A stretch of 64,000 bases of DNA from a virus. The stretch lies in IMG/VR virus record IMGVR_UViG_3300009181_000042, positions 1 to 64,000 of that record, one strand, 5' to 3'. Of the stretch, positions 28,191 to 34,323 are shown one piece after another. Within the stretch, counting starts at the first letter, position 1, and every line of letters starts with the position of its first letter. The notes under the pieces were generated by a model. The model ran no database searches. It was not told where the DNA came from and was given only the letters and a program-made list of their open reading frames with translations. The translations under genes and the position numbers were made by a program.

Positions 28191-28196
28191 AGTAGC
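28183..28196. promoter_or_regulatory. Perfect 14-bp palindrome at the DHFR start
   Basis: GCTACTATAGTAGC is a perfect palindrome that covers the proposed minus-10 box and touches the ATG. It could be an operator for a dimeric repressor or a 5' hairpin; neither can be decided from sequence. Confidence 0.5.
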
Positions 28197-28697
28197 ATGA
28201 TAAAAGCAATTCTAGCATGTGATGACGATTGGGGTATCGGCAAAGCTGGTACTCTACCCTGGCCACATAATTCAGCTGACCTTAAATGGTTCAAGCAGAT
28301 GACAAACGGTAAAGCAGTTGTTATGGGACGTAAGACTTGGGACAGTTTACCTGTCAAGCCGCTGCCTAACAGACTGAACTTTGTTATATCGTCTACCAGC
28401 ATGGAACATTATAATCCACGCCCGCATGGCAGTTACGGTGGACCAGACGTCAGTAAGATTGTTAAAGACGTAATAGAAGCACGTTACGGCGACATTGACG
28501 ATGTTTGGCTAATTGGCGGAGCAACACTGATAGAAAGCTGCATAAACATAATAGATGAGTTTTGGCTTAACCATGTACCGGGCAACTACAACTGCGATGT
28601 GTTCTTGCCACGAGAATTGATAATGGCGCAGTTTGTGCAAGCGGACGTTGAACAGACCAATACTGATTTAAACATAACCAGATGGATTAGAAAATGA
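28197..28697 (+). CDS. folA: Dihydrofolate reductase
   Basis: DHFR reduces dihydrofolate to tetrahydrofolate with NADPH and so restores the folate used up by thymidylate synthase. The 166 residues carry the family order: ILACDDDWGIGKAGTLPWP at the N-terminus, AVVMGRKTWDSLP as the NADPH-binding part, RLNFVISS, and DDVWLIGGATLIES near residue 105. It is followed by four small coupled genes, a 185-residue gene and then thyA, so the two dTMP genes belong to one unit. Its upstream region has a palindromic promoter without a ribosome binding site. The stop overlaps the next start (ATGA). Confidence 0.93.
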   Translation: MIKAILACDDDWGIGKAGTLPWPHNSADLKWFKQMTNGKAVVMGRKTWDSLPVKPLPNRLNFVISSTSMEHYNPRPHGSYGGPDVSKIVKDVIEARYGDIDDVWLIGGATLIESCINIIDEFWLNHVPGNYNCDVFLPRELIMAQFVQADVEQTNTDLNITRWIRK

Positions 28698-28867
28698 ATA
28701 TCATAGAACGGTATAGCATTGTAGGCGACGATGGGGTAGAAACTCCTCTTAAAATGCAAATGGAATACCTAGCAGATACCATAGGAGACTATTCGCCTGC
28801 TAAGATGGAATTGCTAAAACATCGAGATGATGAACTACGTTTGTATTTGGAAAGGATAGCAAAATGA
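28694..28867 (+). CDS. Small phage protein (57 aa)
   Basis: The ORF overlaps DHFR upstream and the next gene downstream by ATGA each time, which is why I trust it. The product is acidic and mostly helical (MQMEYLADTIGDYSP, then LLKHRDDELRLYLERIAK). I do not recognise it and see no motif. Confidence 0.6.
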   Translation: MNIIERYSIVGDDGVETPLKMQMEYLADTIGDYSPAKMELLKHRDDELRLYLERIAK

Positions 28868-29154
28868 TTGAAATTGAACGAATTAGTTTTTCAGAGAAAT
28901 GGGATCGTGTAAAATATCAGTTGAGAACTCCCAGACCATGGCTTCAACATAACTTTAACGAAATGTTTGGCCTTCAAACACATGTGATACAATTGGAAAT
29001 TAACCCGCATTGGACAGCAATTGAAAATACCAAAGACGTTATTAAAGACTTGATAGGATTATACGGTAAGGAGCAAGCTATCAAGGAATTGCAAGCTACT
29101 GTCAATGTAATCATACTTGAGGCAGAAGAAGCTGCAATGGGGGATACAAAATGA
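28864..29154 (+). CDS. Unknown small protein; C-terminus is duplicated downstream
   Basis: This 96-residue protein is of unknown function. Its N-terminal half (ISFSEKWDRVKYQL and so on) is unique. Its C-terminal half (KDVIKDLIGLYGKEQAIKEL) reappears as a separate small ORF 178 bases downstream. It is coupled by ATGA overlaps at both ends. The duplicated half is a helical segment ending in ...DTK immediately before the next ATG. Confidence 0.6.
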   Translation: MIEIERISFSEKWDRVKYQLRTPRPWLQHNFNEMFGLQTHVIQLEINPHWTAIENTKDVIKDLIGLYGKEQAIKELQATVNVIILEAEEAAMGDTK

Positions 29155-29195
29155 ATATGACAACAACACAGGCTGAAAAAGAGGATACAAAATGA
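29151..29195 (+). pseudogene. 14-codon remnant of the start of the 29329 gene
   Basis: ATG at 29151 gives MNMTTTQAEKEDTK and stop. The first ten residues match the start of the 185-residue gene at 29329 (MNMTTTQTEK). This is the duplicated 5' end of that gene, cut off by the duplication joint. It keeps ATGA overlaps at both ends, so ribosomes may still pass through it. Confidence 0.75.
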
Positions 29196-29332
29196 AATTT
29201 GAAATTACCAAGGACGTTATCCAAGATATGATAGGATTATACGGTAAGGAGCAGACCATTAAGGAATTACAAGCTGCTGTTAGTGTGATTATAGTTGAGG
29301 CAGTGGATGAAGCAATAGCAGATACAAAATGA
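29192..29332 (+). CDS. Partial duplicate encoding 46 aa
   Basis: This is a copy of the C-terminal half of the 96-residue protein upstream, with a new six-residue start (MKFEIT). About three quarters of the shared residues are identical and the rest mostly conservative (KDVIQDMIGLYGKEQTIKEL). The frame is intact and the differences are mild, so it may still be made. Whether it works as a stand-alone protein is unknown. ATGA overlaps join it to both neighbours. Confidence 0.55.
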   Translation: MKFEITKDVIQDMIGLYGKEQTIKELQAAVSVIIVEAVDEAIADTK

Positions 29333-29886
29333 ATATGACAACAACTCAAACTGAAAAAGACGCATGGTTTGCAGATATCAACGCTCGTGGGCTTTTCAAA
29401 ACGCTTAATCTATCTGGCAAAATTGCGAGTGAACCATACTATCCAAAATCCCTCAACTTTATGCCAGTGACATCGCCGTGGTTCATGTTCAATGACAAAG
29501 TATATGAGGTAAAAACCAGAGCAGTTCACGACGAAGCTGAGTTAGAAGCATATTTGGACAACCATTCGGATGTTGCGCTTTATTACGTATCTGTATCGAC
29601 AGAAGGCACTATGCGTATGTTTGCTAGATTCGCACACATTAATACTGATTATCGGTCGCCTATTACAATTGAAGAGTTTTATGAAAAGCACAAAGATGTG
29701 TTGCATGACGGTGATGCCACCTCCGGCACATTAGAGGGATTGAAATCTCAAATGGAAAAGGTGAATGGGCTCGAGCCGATACTTTATACGAGCAAAATTA
29801 TTAGATTTATTGGCCAGCCGGCTAATCTTCAAATAAAAAAACGGCACTCACCGATGGCGAGTTTGTTTATGTTTAACGGAGTATAA
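29329..29886 (+). CDS. Unknown protein between duplicated segment and thyA (185 aa)
   Basis: I do not recognise this 185-residue protein. It seems soluble, with a beta-type middle (ALYYVSVSTEGTMRMFARFA) and helical parts (EELEAYLDNH-like, ITIEEFYEKHKDVL). Its first 11 codons are part of the 178-bp duplication, so this is the full-length copy that the upstream 14-codon remnant came from. It ends one base before thyA, which suggests a link to nucleotide metabolism by position only. Confidence 0.6.
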   Translation: MNMTTTQTEKDAWFADINARGLFKTLNLSGKIASEPYYPKSLNFMPVTSPWFMFNDKVYEVKTRAVHDEAELEAYLDNHSDVALYYVSVSTEGTMRMFARFAHINTDYRSPITIEEFYEKHKDVLHDGDATSGTLEGLKSQMEKVNGLEPILYTSKIIRFIGQPANLQIKKRHSPMASLFMFNGV

Positions 29887-29887
29887 T

Positions 29888-30781
29888 ATGAAAGAATATT
29901 TAACTGCTCTTGAATACATACTTAAAAATGGAAACGATGTGGCTGACAGGACTAATACGGGCACACGCAGTGTGTTTGGTTATCAAATGCGATTTGATCT
30001 GCAAGCGGGCTTCCCTGCAGTAACTACCAAGAAACTTGCATGGCGTGCTGTTGTTGGTGAACTGTTATGGTTTTTAGAAGGAAGCACAGATGAAAGACGA
30101 CTTGCAGAAATCACTTACGGAAAACCCAGAGATGAGTTGGTGGGGAAAACAACTATATGGACTGCAAACGCCGACGCACAGGGCCGGTCTTTGGGATACA
30201 TCAACACTGATACCCGTAAAGAACTTGGCCCAGTGTACGGGCATCAATGGCGCCGGTTTGACGGTGCAAACCTCAACAAGGACAGATTCGACGACAACAG
30301 GGGAACAGACCAAATCAGTTGGCTTATCCATGAGATTAAAACCAATCCAGACTCAAGACGACTTATCCTATCCTCTTGGAACCCTGAACAGCTATCTGAA
30401 ATGGCACTTCCGCCCTGTCACACCCTTGCACAATTTCGTGTCATTAACGGTAAGTTAAGCTGTCAAATGTATCAGCGCAGTAGTGATATGTTTTTGGGCG
30501 GTCCATTTAACATTGCCAGCTACAGTTTGCTTACACACATGATTGCACAGATATGTGAACTAGAGGTGGGCGAGTTTATTTGGGCTGGTGGCGATTGTCA
30601 TATCTATAACAATCATATGGAACAGGTTAACGAGCAACTTACTCGTGAGCCACAAGCGTTGCCACACTTGCTTATGCCTGCGTTCAATACACTAAACGAG
30701 TTGCTTGCTACAAAGACAAGCGATTATAAATTGATTAACTATTCACCTATGGATACTATCACAGCACCAATGGCAGTTTAA
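29888..30781 (+). CDS. thyA: Thymidylate synthase
   Basis: ThyA methylates dUMP to dTMP with methylene-tetrahydrofolate, giving dihydrofolate that DHFR recycles. The 297 residues show the whole family: GYQMRFDLQAGFPAVTTKK near the start, GPVYGHQWRRFDG, RRLILSSWNPEQL, the catalytic Cys in LPPCHTLAQFRV, MYQRSSDMFLGGPFNIASY and GGDCHIYNNHMEQV. It is somewhat longer than the E. coli enzyme (264 residues), with an insert near residues 78-115. No intron interrupts it, unlike T4 td. It ends the plus-strand unit and is followed by a strong terminator. Confidence 0.97.
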   Translation: MKEYLTALEYILKNGNDVADRTNTGTRSVFGYQMRFDLQAGFPAVTTKKLAWRAVVGELLWFLEGSTDERRLAEITYGKPRDELVGKTTIWTANADAQGRSLGYINTDTRKELGPVYGHQWRRFDGANLNKDRFDDNRGTDQISWLIHEIKTNPDSRRLILSSWNPEQLSEMALPPCHTLAQFRVINGKLSCQMYQRSSDMFLGGPFNIASYSLLTHMIAQICELEVGEFIWAGGDCHIYNNHMEQVNEQLTREPQALPHLLMPAFNTLNELLATKTSDYKLINYSPMDTITAPMAV

Positions 30782-30786
30782 CAAAC

Positions 30787-30816
30787 AAAAAAGGACGGTG
30801 AAAACCGTCCTTTTTC
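30787..30816. terminator. Bidirectional intrinsic terminator
   Basis: GGACGGT (30793-30799), loop GAAA, ACCGTCC (30804-30810), flanked by A6 on the left and T5 on the right. It works on both strands and separates the convergent thyA and 30838 genes. Confidence 0.92.
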
Positions 30817-30837
30817 TTGTGTTGATGGTATCTTAAT

Positions 30838-31566
30838 TTACTGCTTAACAGCTACTTTTTTGGTAGTTGTTTTTGCAGCTGGTTTTGCAGCTGCTTTGGT
30901 TTCAGCTGCTGCTTTAGCGTTTCTAGCAGTGACATTGCGTATGGCAGTTTCTTGCTTTGCTGCCATCTGTGCTTTGTGGTTGGGATTAAGCGTTGGATCA
31001 ATAGCGTATGCCTGTGCTCGTCTTGACGTTGCGTCTGATTCTAGCATCTCAGCCATGCGTATGAGATCGCGTGCTTCCTGTGCTTTACCGTCTGCAGTGG
31101 TGCCTTCCATGTTGCTTTGATGTACATTGAACTTGCCCATCTCAGCTATGACCTGTGCGCGAGTTATGGGATCTAGATCTTCGAGCGCAGCTGGTGCACT
31201 GTCGGCATTGTTGTTCATTGCTTCAAGTATTTGACGCAGTGGAAACTTCATGCCGCGTGCAGGTGTCATGTGTACCAGATCAACTGGCACCTTCATCAGT
31301 CGTTGGCTAGCATGTAGCTTTTGTAGCATGGTCATGCTAGAACCGTCTGGAGCAGGACGGCGGCCCAGTATGTCAGCGAGATCCTTGCTTTGCTGGCCTT
31401 CAACGCTTTCTACAATACGGCGCAGTGCTTCGTTGTATTGATCTGGTAGGGCATCTGTGTCAATTACCAGTGCGTTGTCTTCATCGCCAGGTAAGCTCAT
31501 GAACACTACCACCACTGCCTTGCCGGTGTTTTCCAGCTGGCCAATGTGTTTCATCATTTCAGCCAT
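30838..31566 (-). CDS. Conserved phage protein with Ala/Lys-rich tail (242 aa)
   Basis: The function is unknown. The N-terminal half (IGQLENTGKAVVVVFMSLPG, LPDQYNEALRRIVESVEGQ) looks like a folded domain that I associate with aquatic T4-like phages. The last 40 residues are almost only Ala, Lys, Thr and Pro (AAAETKAAAKPAAKTTTKK), like a histone-H1-type tail, which suggests contact with DNA or another acidic partner. The start overlaps the end of the upstream gene (ATGG within the stop region), so the pair is co-translated. Confidence 0.65.
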   Translation of the reverse strand: MAEMMKHIGQLENTGKAVVVVFMSLPGDEDNALVIDTDALPDQYNEALRRIVESVEGQQSKDLADILGRRPAPDGSSMTMLQKLHASQRLMKVPVDLVHMTPARGMKFPLRQILEAMNNNADSAPAALEDLDPITRAQVIAEMGKFNVHQSNMEGTTADGKAQEARDLIRMAEMLESDATSRRAQAYAIDPTLNPNHKAQMAAKQETAIRNVTARNAKAAAETKAAAKPAAKTTTKKVAVKQ

Positions 31567-31795
31567 TGGTAACCTCTGCTGTTTGTTCTGCAGCAGCAGG
31601 ATCTGCAGCTGGTTGCTGCGCTGCTGCAGCGTCTACGAATCGTTTAAATTTATTGTATAGCTGGCCAACTGGTTCTAGTTCCGGCCCGCGGAACGCACCG
31701 CGGCTACTTGCAAGATCCAGAACGACCAATATGTTCTGCAGATCTGCTAGATTAATTGCAGCATCTGCCTGCGGTTGTGTGGTCTGATCATTCAT
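31559..31795 (-). CDS. Small conserved phage protein (78 aa)
   Basis: The core is LADLQNILVVLDLASSRGAF followed by GPELEPVGQLYNKFKRFV, a pattern I know as a small conserved protein in marine T4-like phages without assigned function. Flanks are Ala/Gln/Pro-rich and flexible. GGAGG lies seven bases before the ATG. It overlaps the following gene by eight bases, so both probably act together. Confidence 0.65.
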   Translation of the reverse strand: MNDQTTQPQADAAINLADLQNILVVLDLASSRGAFRGPELEPVGQLYNKFKRFVDAAAAQQPAADPAAAEQTAEVTNG

Positions 31796-31822
31796 TTTTT
31801 GCCTCCTTGATGCATGTCATCA

Positions 31823-31836
31823 GCTTAATATTAAGC
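31823..31836. promoter_or_regulatory. 14-bp palindrome upstream of the 31795 gene
   Basis: GCTTAATATTAAGC is a perfect palindrome 28 bases before the start codon at 31795. It contains TAATAT, which with TTGGTA 17 bases upstream on the minus strand forms a weak promoter candidate, so it may be an operator. Confidence 0.4.
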
Positions 31837-31868
31837 AAGGCTAGCAGCAATACCAAATAATATTTTTG

Positions 31869-32057
31869 TCAAGCAACGGAAAAATACGTGTGTAAAACCA
31901 ATCCGGCCATGCTGCCAAAGCTGGTTAAAAATGCAACAGTGCTTACATATAGATCATTATGTAAGCTTTCGCAGTACAATCCAATAGATCCGGCCAGTAT
32001 AAAGCTGCCAAATAGCAGAATAGGCAGGCATATTTTCTTAAAAATCTTGCCTTTCAC
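31869..32057 (-). CDS. Small two-span membrane protein, holin-like candidate
   Basis: The 62 residues have a basic N-terminus (KGKIFKK) and two hydrophobic segments, about residues 9-28 (ICLPILLFGSFILAGSIGLY) and 39-60 (TVAFLTSFGSMAGLVLHTYF). Size, two spans and a perfect late promoter fit a holin or antiholin, but no lysis enzyme is nearby, so the role stays open. It starts with GTG at 32057; GGAG lies eight bases upstream. It stands alone between early-type genes. Confidence 0.6.
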   Translation of the reverse strand: MKGKIFKKICLPILLFGSFILAGSIGLYCESLHNDLYVSTVAFLTSFGSMAGLVLHTYFSVA

Positions 32058-32086
32058 TGAAGTTTCTCCGAACTTGTGTTATAGCC

Positions 32087-32094
32087 TATTTATA
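32087..32094 (-). promoter_or_regulatory. Perfect T4-type late promoter TATAAATA
   Basis: On the minus strand TATAAATA lies 30 bases before the GTG start at 32057 and is followed by a GGAG ribosome binding site. It is the only exact T4 consensus noted outside genes in this window. A related TATAAATT on the plus strand (32105-32112) points the other way toward the gene at 32136. Confidence 0.65.
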
Positions 32095-32104
32095 ATTAAT
32101 AGCA

Positions 32105-32112
32105 TATAAATT
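32105..32112 (+). promoter_or_regulatory. Late-like box TATAAATT
   Basis: TATAAATT lies 23 bases before the ATG at 32136, divergent to the perfect box at 32087-32094. It has one mismatch to the T4 late consensus, and GGAAAG follows at 32121 as a weak ribosome binding site. Confidence 0.4.
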
Positions 32113-32135
32113 GTGTCAACGGAAAGAAAACCCAT

Positions 32136-33269
32136 ATGATACCTCAAACTAGATATCAATATGACCACTGGACGTATGTAAGCGGCCCAACTCATCAGTT
32201 GCATACATGGGGTCCTTACATGGAACGTGTAGCAGCAAGCAATCTACATGTTAACAGGCATTTTTTCATACATTGCATCAACCAACATCCAATAAACCAC
32301 ATATACGATGGGTTTCCTTGGGACATGTTTGCCGAAGCATGCGCTACAAAACACGGCAAGCAGATGGTAGTAGTGCTGGATGCACATACCGAAGGACCAA
32401 GCTGGCGTCATATACGCAGCACTGTTGAGCGCATGATCGCAGAATTTAATGTTGATCCGCAGTGCATCATTCAATGGACAGGTAGTAGCGGAGAAAACTG
32501 CGAACCCATACAGATTGTCCCAGTCATGGACGCATTTAGCATCATCACTGCTGCTGAACAGTGCGATGTGCAAGCAGTTCCGAAACATCATTTTGTTATG
32601 CTTGCTAGGATACCAAAACCGCACAGAGTTCTAATGGCAATAGACATACTTGAAAGGGAATTAGATAGCTACGGTTACATTAGTTGTGGTAGCGGTAGCC
32701 ATGGCCCGCCTGACAGTGCGATGCTTGATGAGTTGGTCTCAGCTAACATGCGCACACGTTTCCCGCTGCTGTTACCGGGCGGATATTGGAGCGACATCTA
32801 CGCTCATCGAGAACACCTTGACAGTGTTAGATTGCCTCAGGTAACTGAAGCGTTTTGCAGTGTCATACCAGAGACCAGCCATGATCTGTGTTCGCCTAAT
32901 GTGTGCACTGCGTTCATGACCGAGAAGAGCGAAAAATGTTTCTTGTTAGAACAAGTTCCCTTATGGGTAGCAGCGCCTGGTCAAGCTGCACTAGCTCGAT
33001 CATGGGGATTTGATCTGTTTGAAGATCTGATAGATCATTCTTATGATCTAATAGTTGATCCGTATCTGCGTATTCGCATGGTAGGCGATCAACTAGAAAA
33101 GCTGTGTAGAGAAGATATAGGTTGGCTGCAAAAATACAAGCAATATCATGCTGATCGCTTTGCAGCCAACCGAGAGCGTTGTTTTTATTTACGACGCAAC
33201 CACACTGAGATACAATATCACAAGCTCGTGGATTGCATCAATCGGATGCACGTGCCTGCAGTGCTTTGA
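32136..33269 (+). CDS. Putative glycosyltransferase (377 aa)
   Basis: The main support is near residues 260-310: TAFMTEKSEKCFLLEQVPLW, APGQAALARSWGFDLF and DLIDHSYD. This matches the recurring phage pattern TEKTxKPIxxxxPF...GxPxxLxxLRxxGFxTF...DExYD in GT-B-like transferases. The preceding part is mixed alpha/beta with a Cys/Ser/Gly-rich loop (YISCGSGSHGPP). The protein of 44510-45604 has the same motif (ITEKTYDPLIKGHF ... DYSYD). The gene stands alone on the plus strand, and its last 32 bases overlap the end of the convergent gene at 33238. Confidence 0.6.
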   Translation: MIPQTRYQYDHWTYVSGPTHQLHTWGPYMERVAASNLHVNRHFFIHCINQHPINHIYDGFPWDMFAEACATKHGKQMVVVLDAHTEGPSWRHIRSTVERMIAEFNVDPQCIIQWTGSSGENCEPIQIVPVMDAFSIITAAEQCDVQAVPKHHFVMLARIPKPHRVLMAIDILERELDSYGYISCGSGSHGPPDSAMLDELVSANMRTRFPLLLPGGYWSDIYAHREHLDSVRLPQVTEAFCSVIPETSHDLCSPNVCTAFMTEKSEKCFLLEQVPLWVAAPGQAALARSWGFDLFEDLIDHSYDLIVDPYLRIRMVGDQLEKLCREDIGWLQKYKQYHADRFAANRERCFYLRRNHTEIQYHKLVDCINRMHVPAVL

Positions 33270-33447
33270 CTGCTTCGATCACGATGCTGCGATCGGATGG
33301 TTTTAGATCGCGAATGGTCCGAGGCATCTTGGGCGAGCCAAGCTGCGTGAGCAGCTGCCCAATGCGGGCCCAATCGCAGCTCTGCTTGTCGTCCTTGAGA
33401 TTGCCGCTTTCGCTCATCATAGTACGGCCTAGTTGCATTGCGTCCAT
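33238..33447 (-). CDS. Small phage protein (69 aa)
   Basis: The product is a charged, helical 69-residue protein of unknown function (WARIGQLLTQLGSPKMPRTI, then SDRSIVIEAVKALQARASD). A GGAG site precedes the ATG. It is the last of a run of small minus-strand genes and overlaps the tail-to-tail neighbour by 32 bases. Confidence 0.55.
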   Translation of the reverse strand: MDAMQLGRTMMSESGNLKDDKQSCDWARIGQLLTQLGSPKMPRTIRDLKPSDRSIVIEAVKALQARASD

Positions 33448-33470
33448 GTGTGTCTCCTGTGTGTTATAGT

Positions 33471-33614
33471 TTAGCGGTTTTCAGTAACTGTGCTCACACG
33501 CTTACCGGCATATTGGGCTTCAGCCAATCGCTTTGCTTCAGCCGGCGATCTAGCAGTGATCTGTACCTTGCTAGTGTTGTGATCAAAGTGTACAGTAACG
33601 GTGTAGGTCTTCAT
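33471..33614 (-). CDS. Small phage protein (47 aa)
   Basis: ATG at 33614 follows AGGAGCAGAAC. The product reads MKTYTVTVHFDHNTSKVQIT, then ARSPAEAKRLAEAQYAGKRV: two beta strands and one helix, a small alpha/beta domain of unknown role. Its opening resembles that of the upstream neighbour at 33624 only in type, not in sequence. Confidence 0.6.
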   Translation of the reverse strand: MKTYTVTVHFDHNTSKVQITARSPAEAKRLAEAQYAGKRVSTVTENR

Positions 33615-33623
33615 GTTCTGCTC

Positions 33624-33845
33624 CTATGTGTTGTGCTTGAGGTGAAAGTATATAGCATCTTCGGGGTTGTCAAACGTGATCTTTATCTTAGCAGTGTTGG
33701 TAGACAAGTGGACCCAGCGTGTGTCCTCTATGCAGGCTGTTGGATAGTTAAGCTGCAAGTATTGCTCCAGCATGCTTATGGCAAAGTTGTCCTGTGGCAT
33801 GTCCACGATAACATCAGTGCCTAAAAGCTCAGTGTGCTGGATCAA
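33624..33845 (-). CDS. Small phage protein, TTG start (about 73 aa)
   Basis: The frame stays open far upstream, but that extension only reads the neighbouring gene in another frame. A TTG overlapping the upstream stop (TTGA at 33842-33845) gives a 73-residue protein containing MPQDNFAISMLEQYLQLNYP and IKITFDNPEDAIYFHLKHN. A later ATG at 33800 would give 58 residues. The second half is a beta-helix pattern like that of the 47-residue gene next to it. The function is unknown. Confidence 0.5.
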   Translation of the reverse strand: MIQHTELLGTDVIVDMPQDNFAISMLEQYLQLNYPTACIEDTRWVHLSTNTAKIKITFDNPEDAIYFHLKHNT

Positions 33846-34120
33846 TCTTTGCCTATGAATTTCTTGGCCCATGTGTCGGCCCAATCTTCCAAGTGCTCTT
33901 CGAGATACGCAACACCCTGTGCGCTGTGCAAGCTTGCAGTTTTTTCGATGCTGTTGATCACTACAGTGGGCAACTGACCTTCGATCATGTCCATGACCTT
34001 CTGTCGTTCTGCAGGGTTCATGTCCCTGCTCCACATGGCCAATCGTTCTGCTACCATCGAACACAGCTGTGCACTAAGCTGTGCAAGCTGTGGACGAAAC
34101 TCTCCTGGGGTACCCTGCAT
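33842..34120 (-). CDS. Phage protein of unknown function (92 aa)
   Basis: This is a helical 92-residue protein (LAQLSAQLCSMVAERLAMW, then ERQKVMDMIEGQLPTVVINS and LEDWADTWAKKFIGKD). I do not recognise it. Its ATG overlaps the upstream stop (TAATG), so it is coupled with the DUF465-like gene. Confidence 0.55.
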   Translation of the reverse strand: MQGTPGEFRPQLAQLSAQLCSMVAERLAMWSRDMNPAERQKVMDMIEGQLPTVVINSIEKTASLHSAQGVAYLEEHLEDWADTWAKKFIGKD

Positions 34121-34323
34121 TATTCGCTCGCTTTCTTGATCTTCTTAACGCCTGCCTTGGCTGATCGTAGTTTAACGATCTGATCCTTGAGAGCCAACTT
34201 CTTCTTTTTCAATTGGCGCAAAGAATCGCTGTCAACTTTACTTGCGCTTTCCATGTGCTCGATTGCAGTGTCTAGTGCCTTGTGTTCGGCAACCAAGCTA
34301 TTGATGTACGTGGACAGGCTCAT
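34120..34323 (-). CDS. DUF465/YdcH-like small coiled-coil protein
   Basis: The 67 residues end in the signature LRQLKKKKLALKDQIVKLR (residues 35-53), typical of the DUF465 family (E. coli YdcH-like) of short two-helix proteins found in bacteria and phages. The biochemical role of the family is not known to me. It sits between the metallopeptidase/VWA gene and the 92-residue gene with overlaps at both ends. Confidence 0.65.
   Translation of the reverse strand: MSLSTYINSLVAEHKALDTAIEHMESASKVDSDSLRQLKKKKLALKDQIVKLRSAKAGVKKIKKASE

Larger units (their letters stand above)
29029..29362 (+). repeat. 178-bp tandem duplication
   Basis: The stretch from about 29029 to 29184 is repeated from about 29207 to 29362, every matched position being 178 bases apart (for example ACCAAxGACGTTAT, GGATTATACGGTAAGGAGCA and AAAATGAATATGACAACAAC). 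The copies differ by scattered substitutions, many at third codon positions. The event copied the end of one gene and the beginning of the next, leaving a 14-codon remnant and a 46-codon partial gene in between. Confidence 0.92.

Noticed and set aside
30838-31566. Histone-like reading of the 242-residue protein because of its Ala/Lys tail
   Set aside because: Only the last 40 residues are of that type; the main domain is unlike any DNA-packing protein I know.
33846-34064. N-terminal extension of the gene at 33624
   Set aside because: The extension reads the 92-residue gene in another frame and has a shadow-like composition; the TTG overlapping the stop is the better start.
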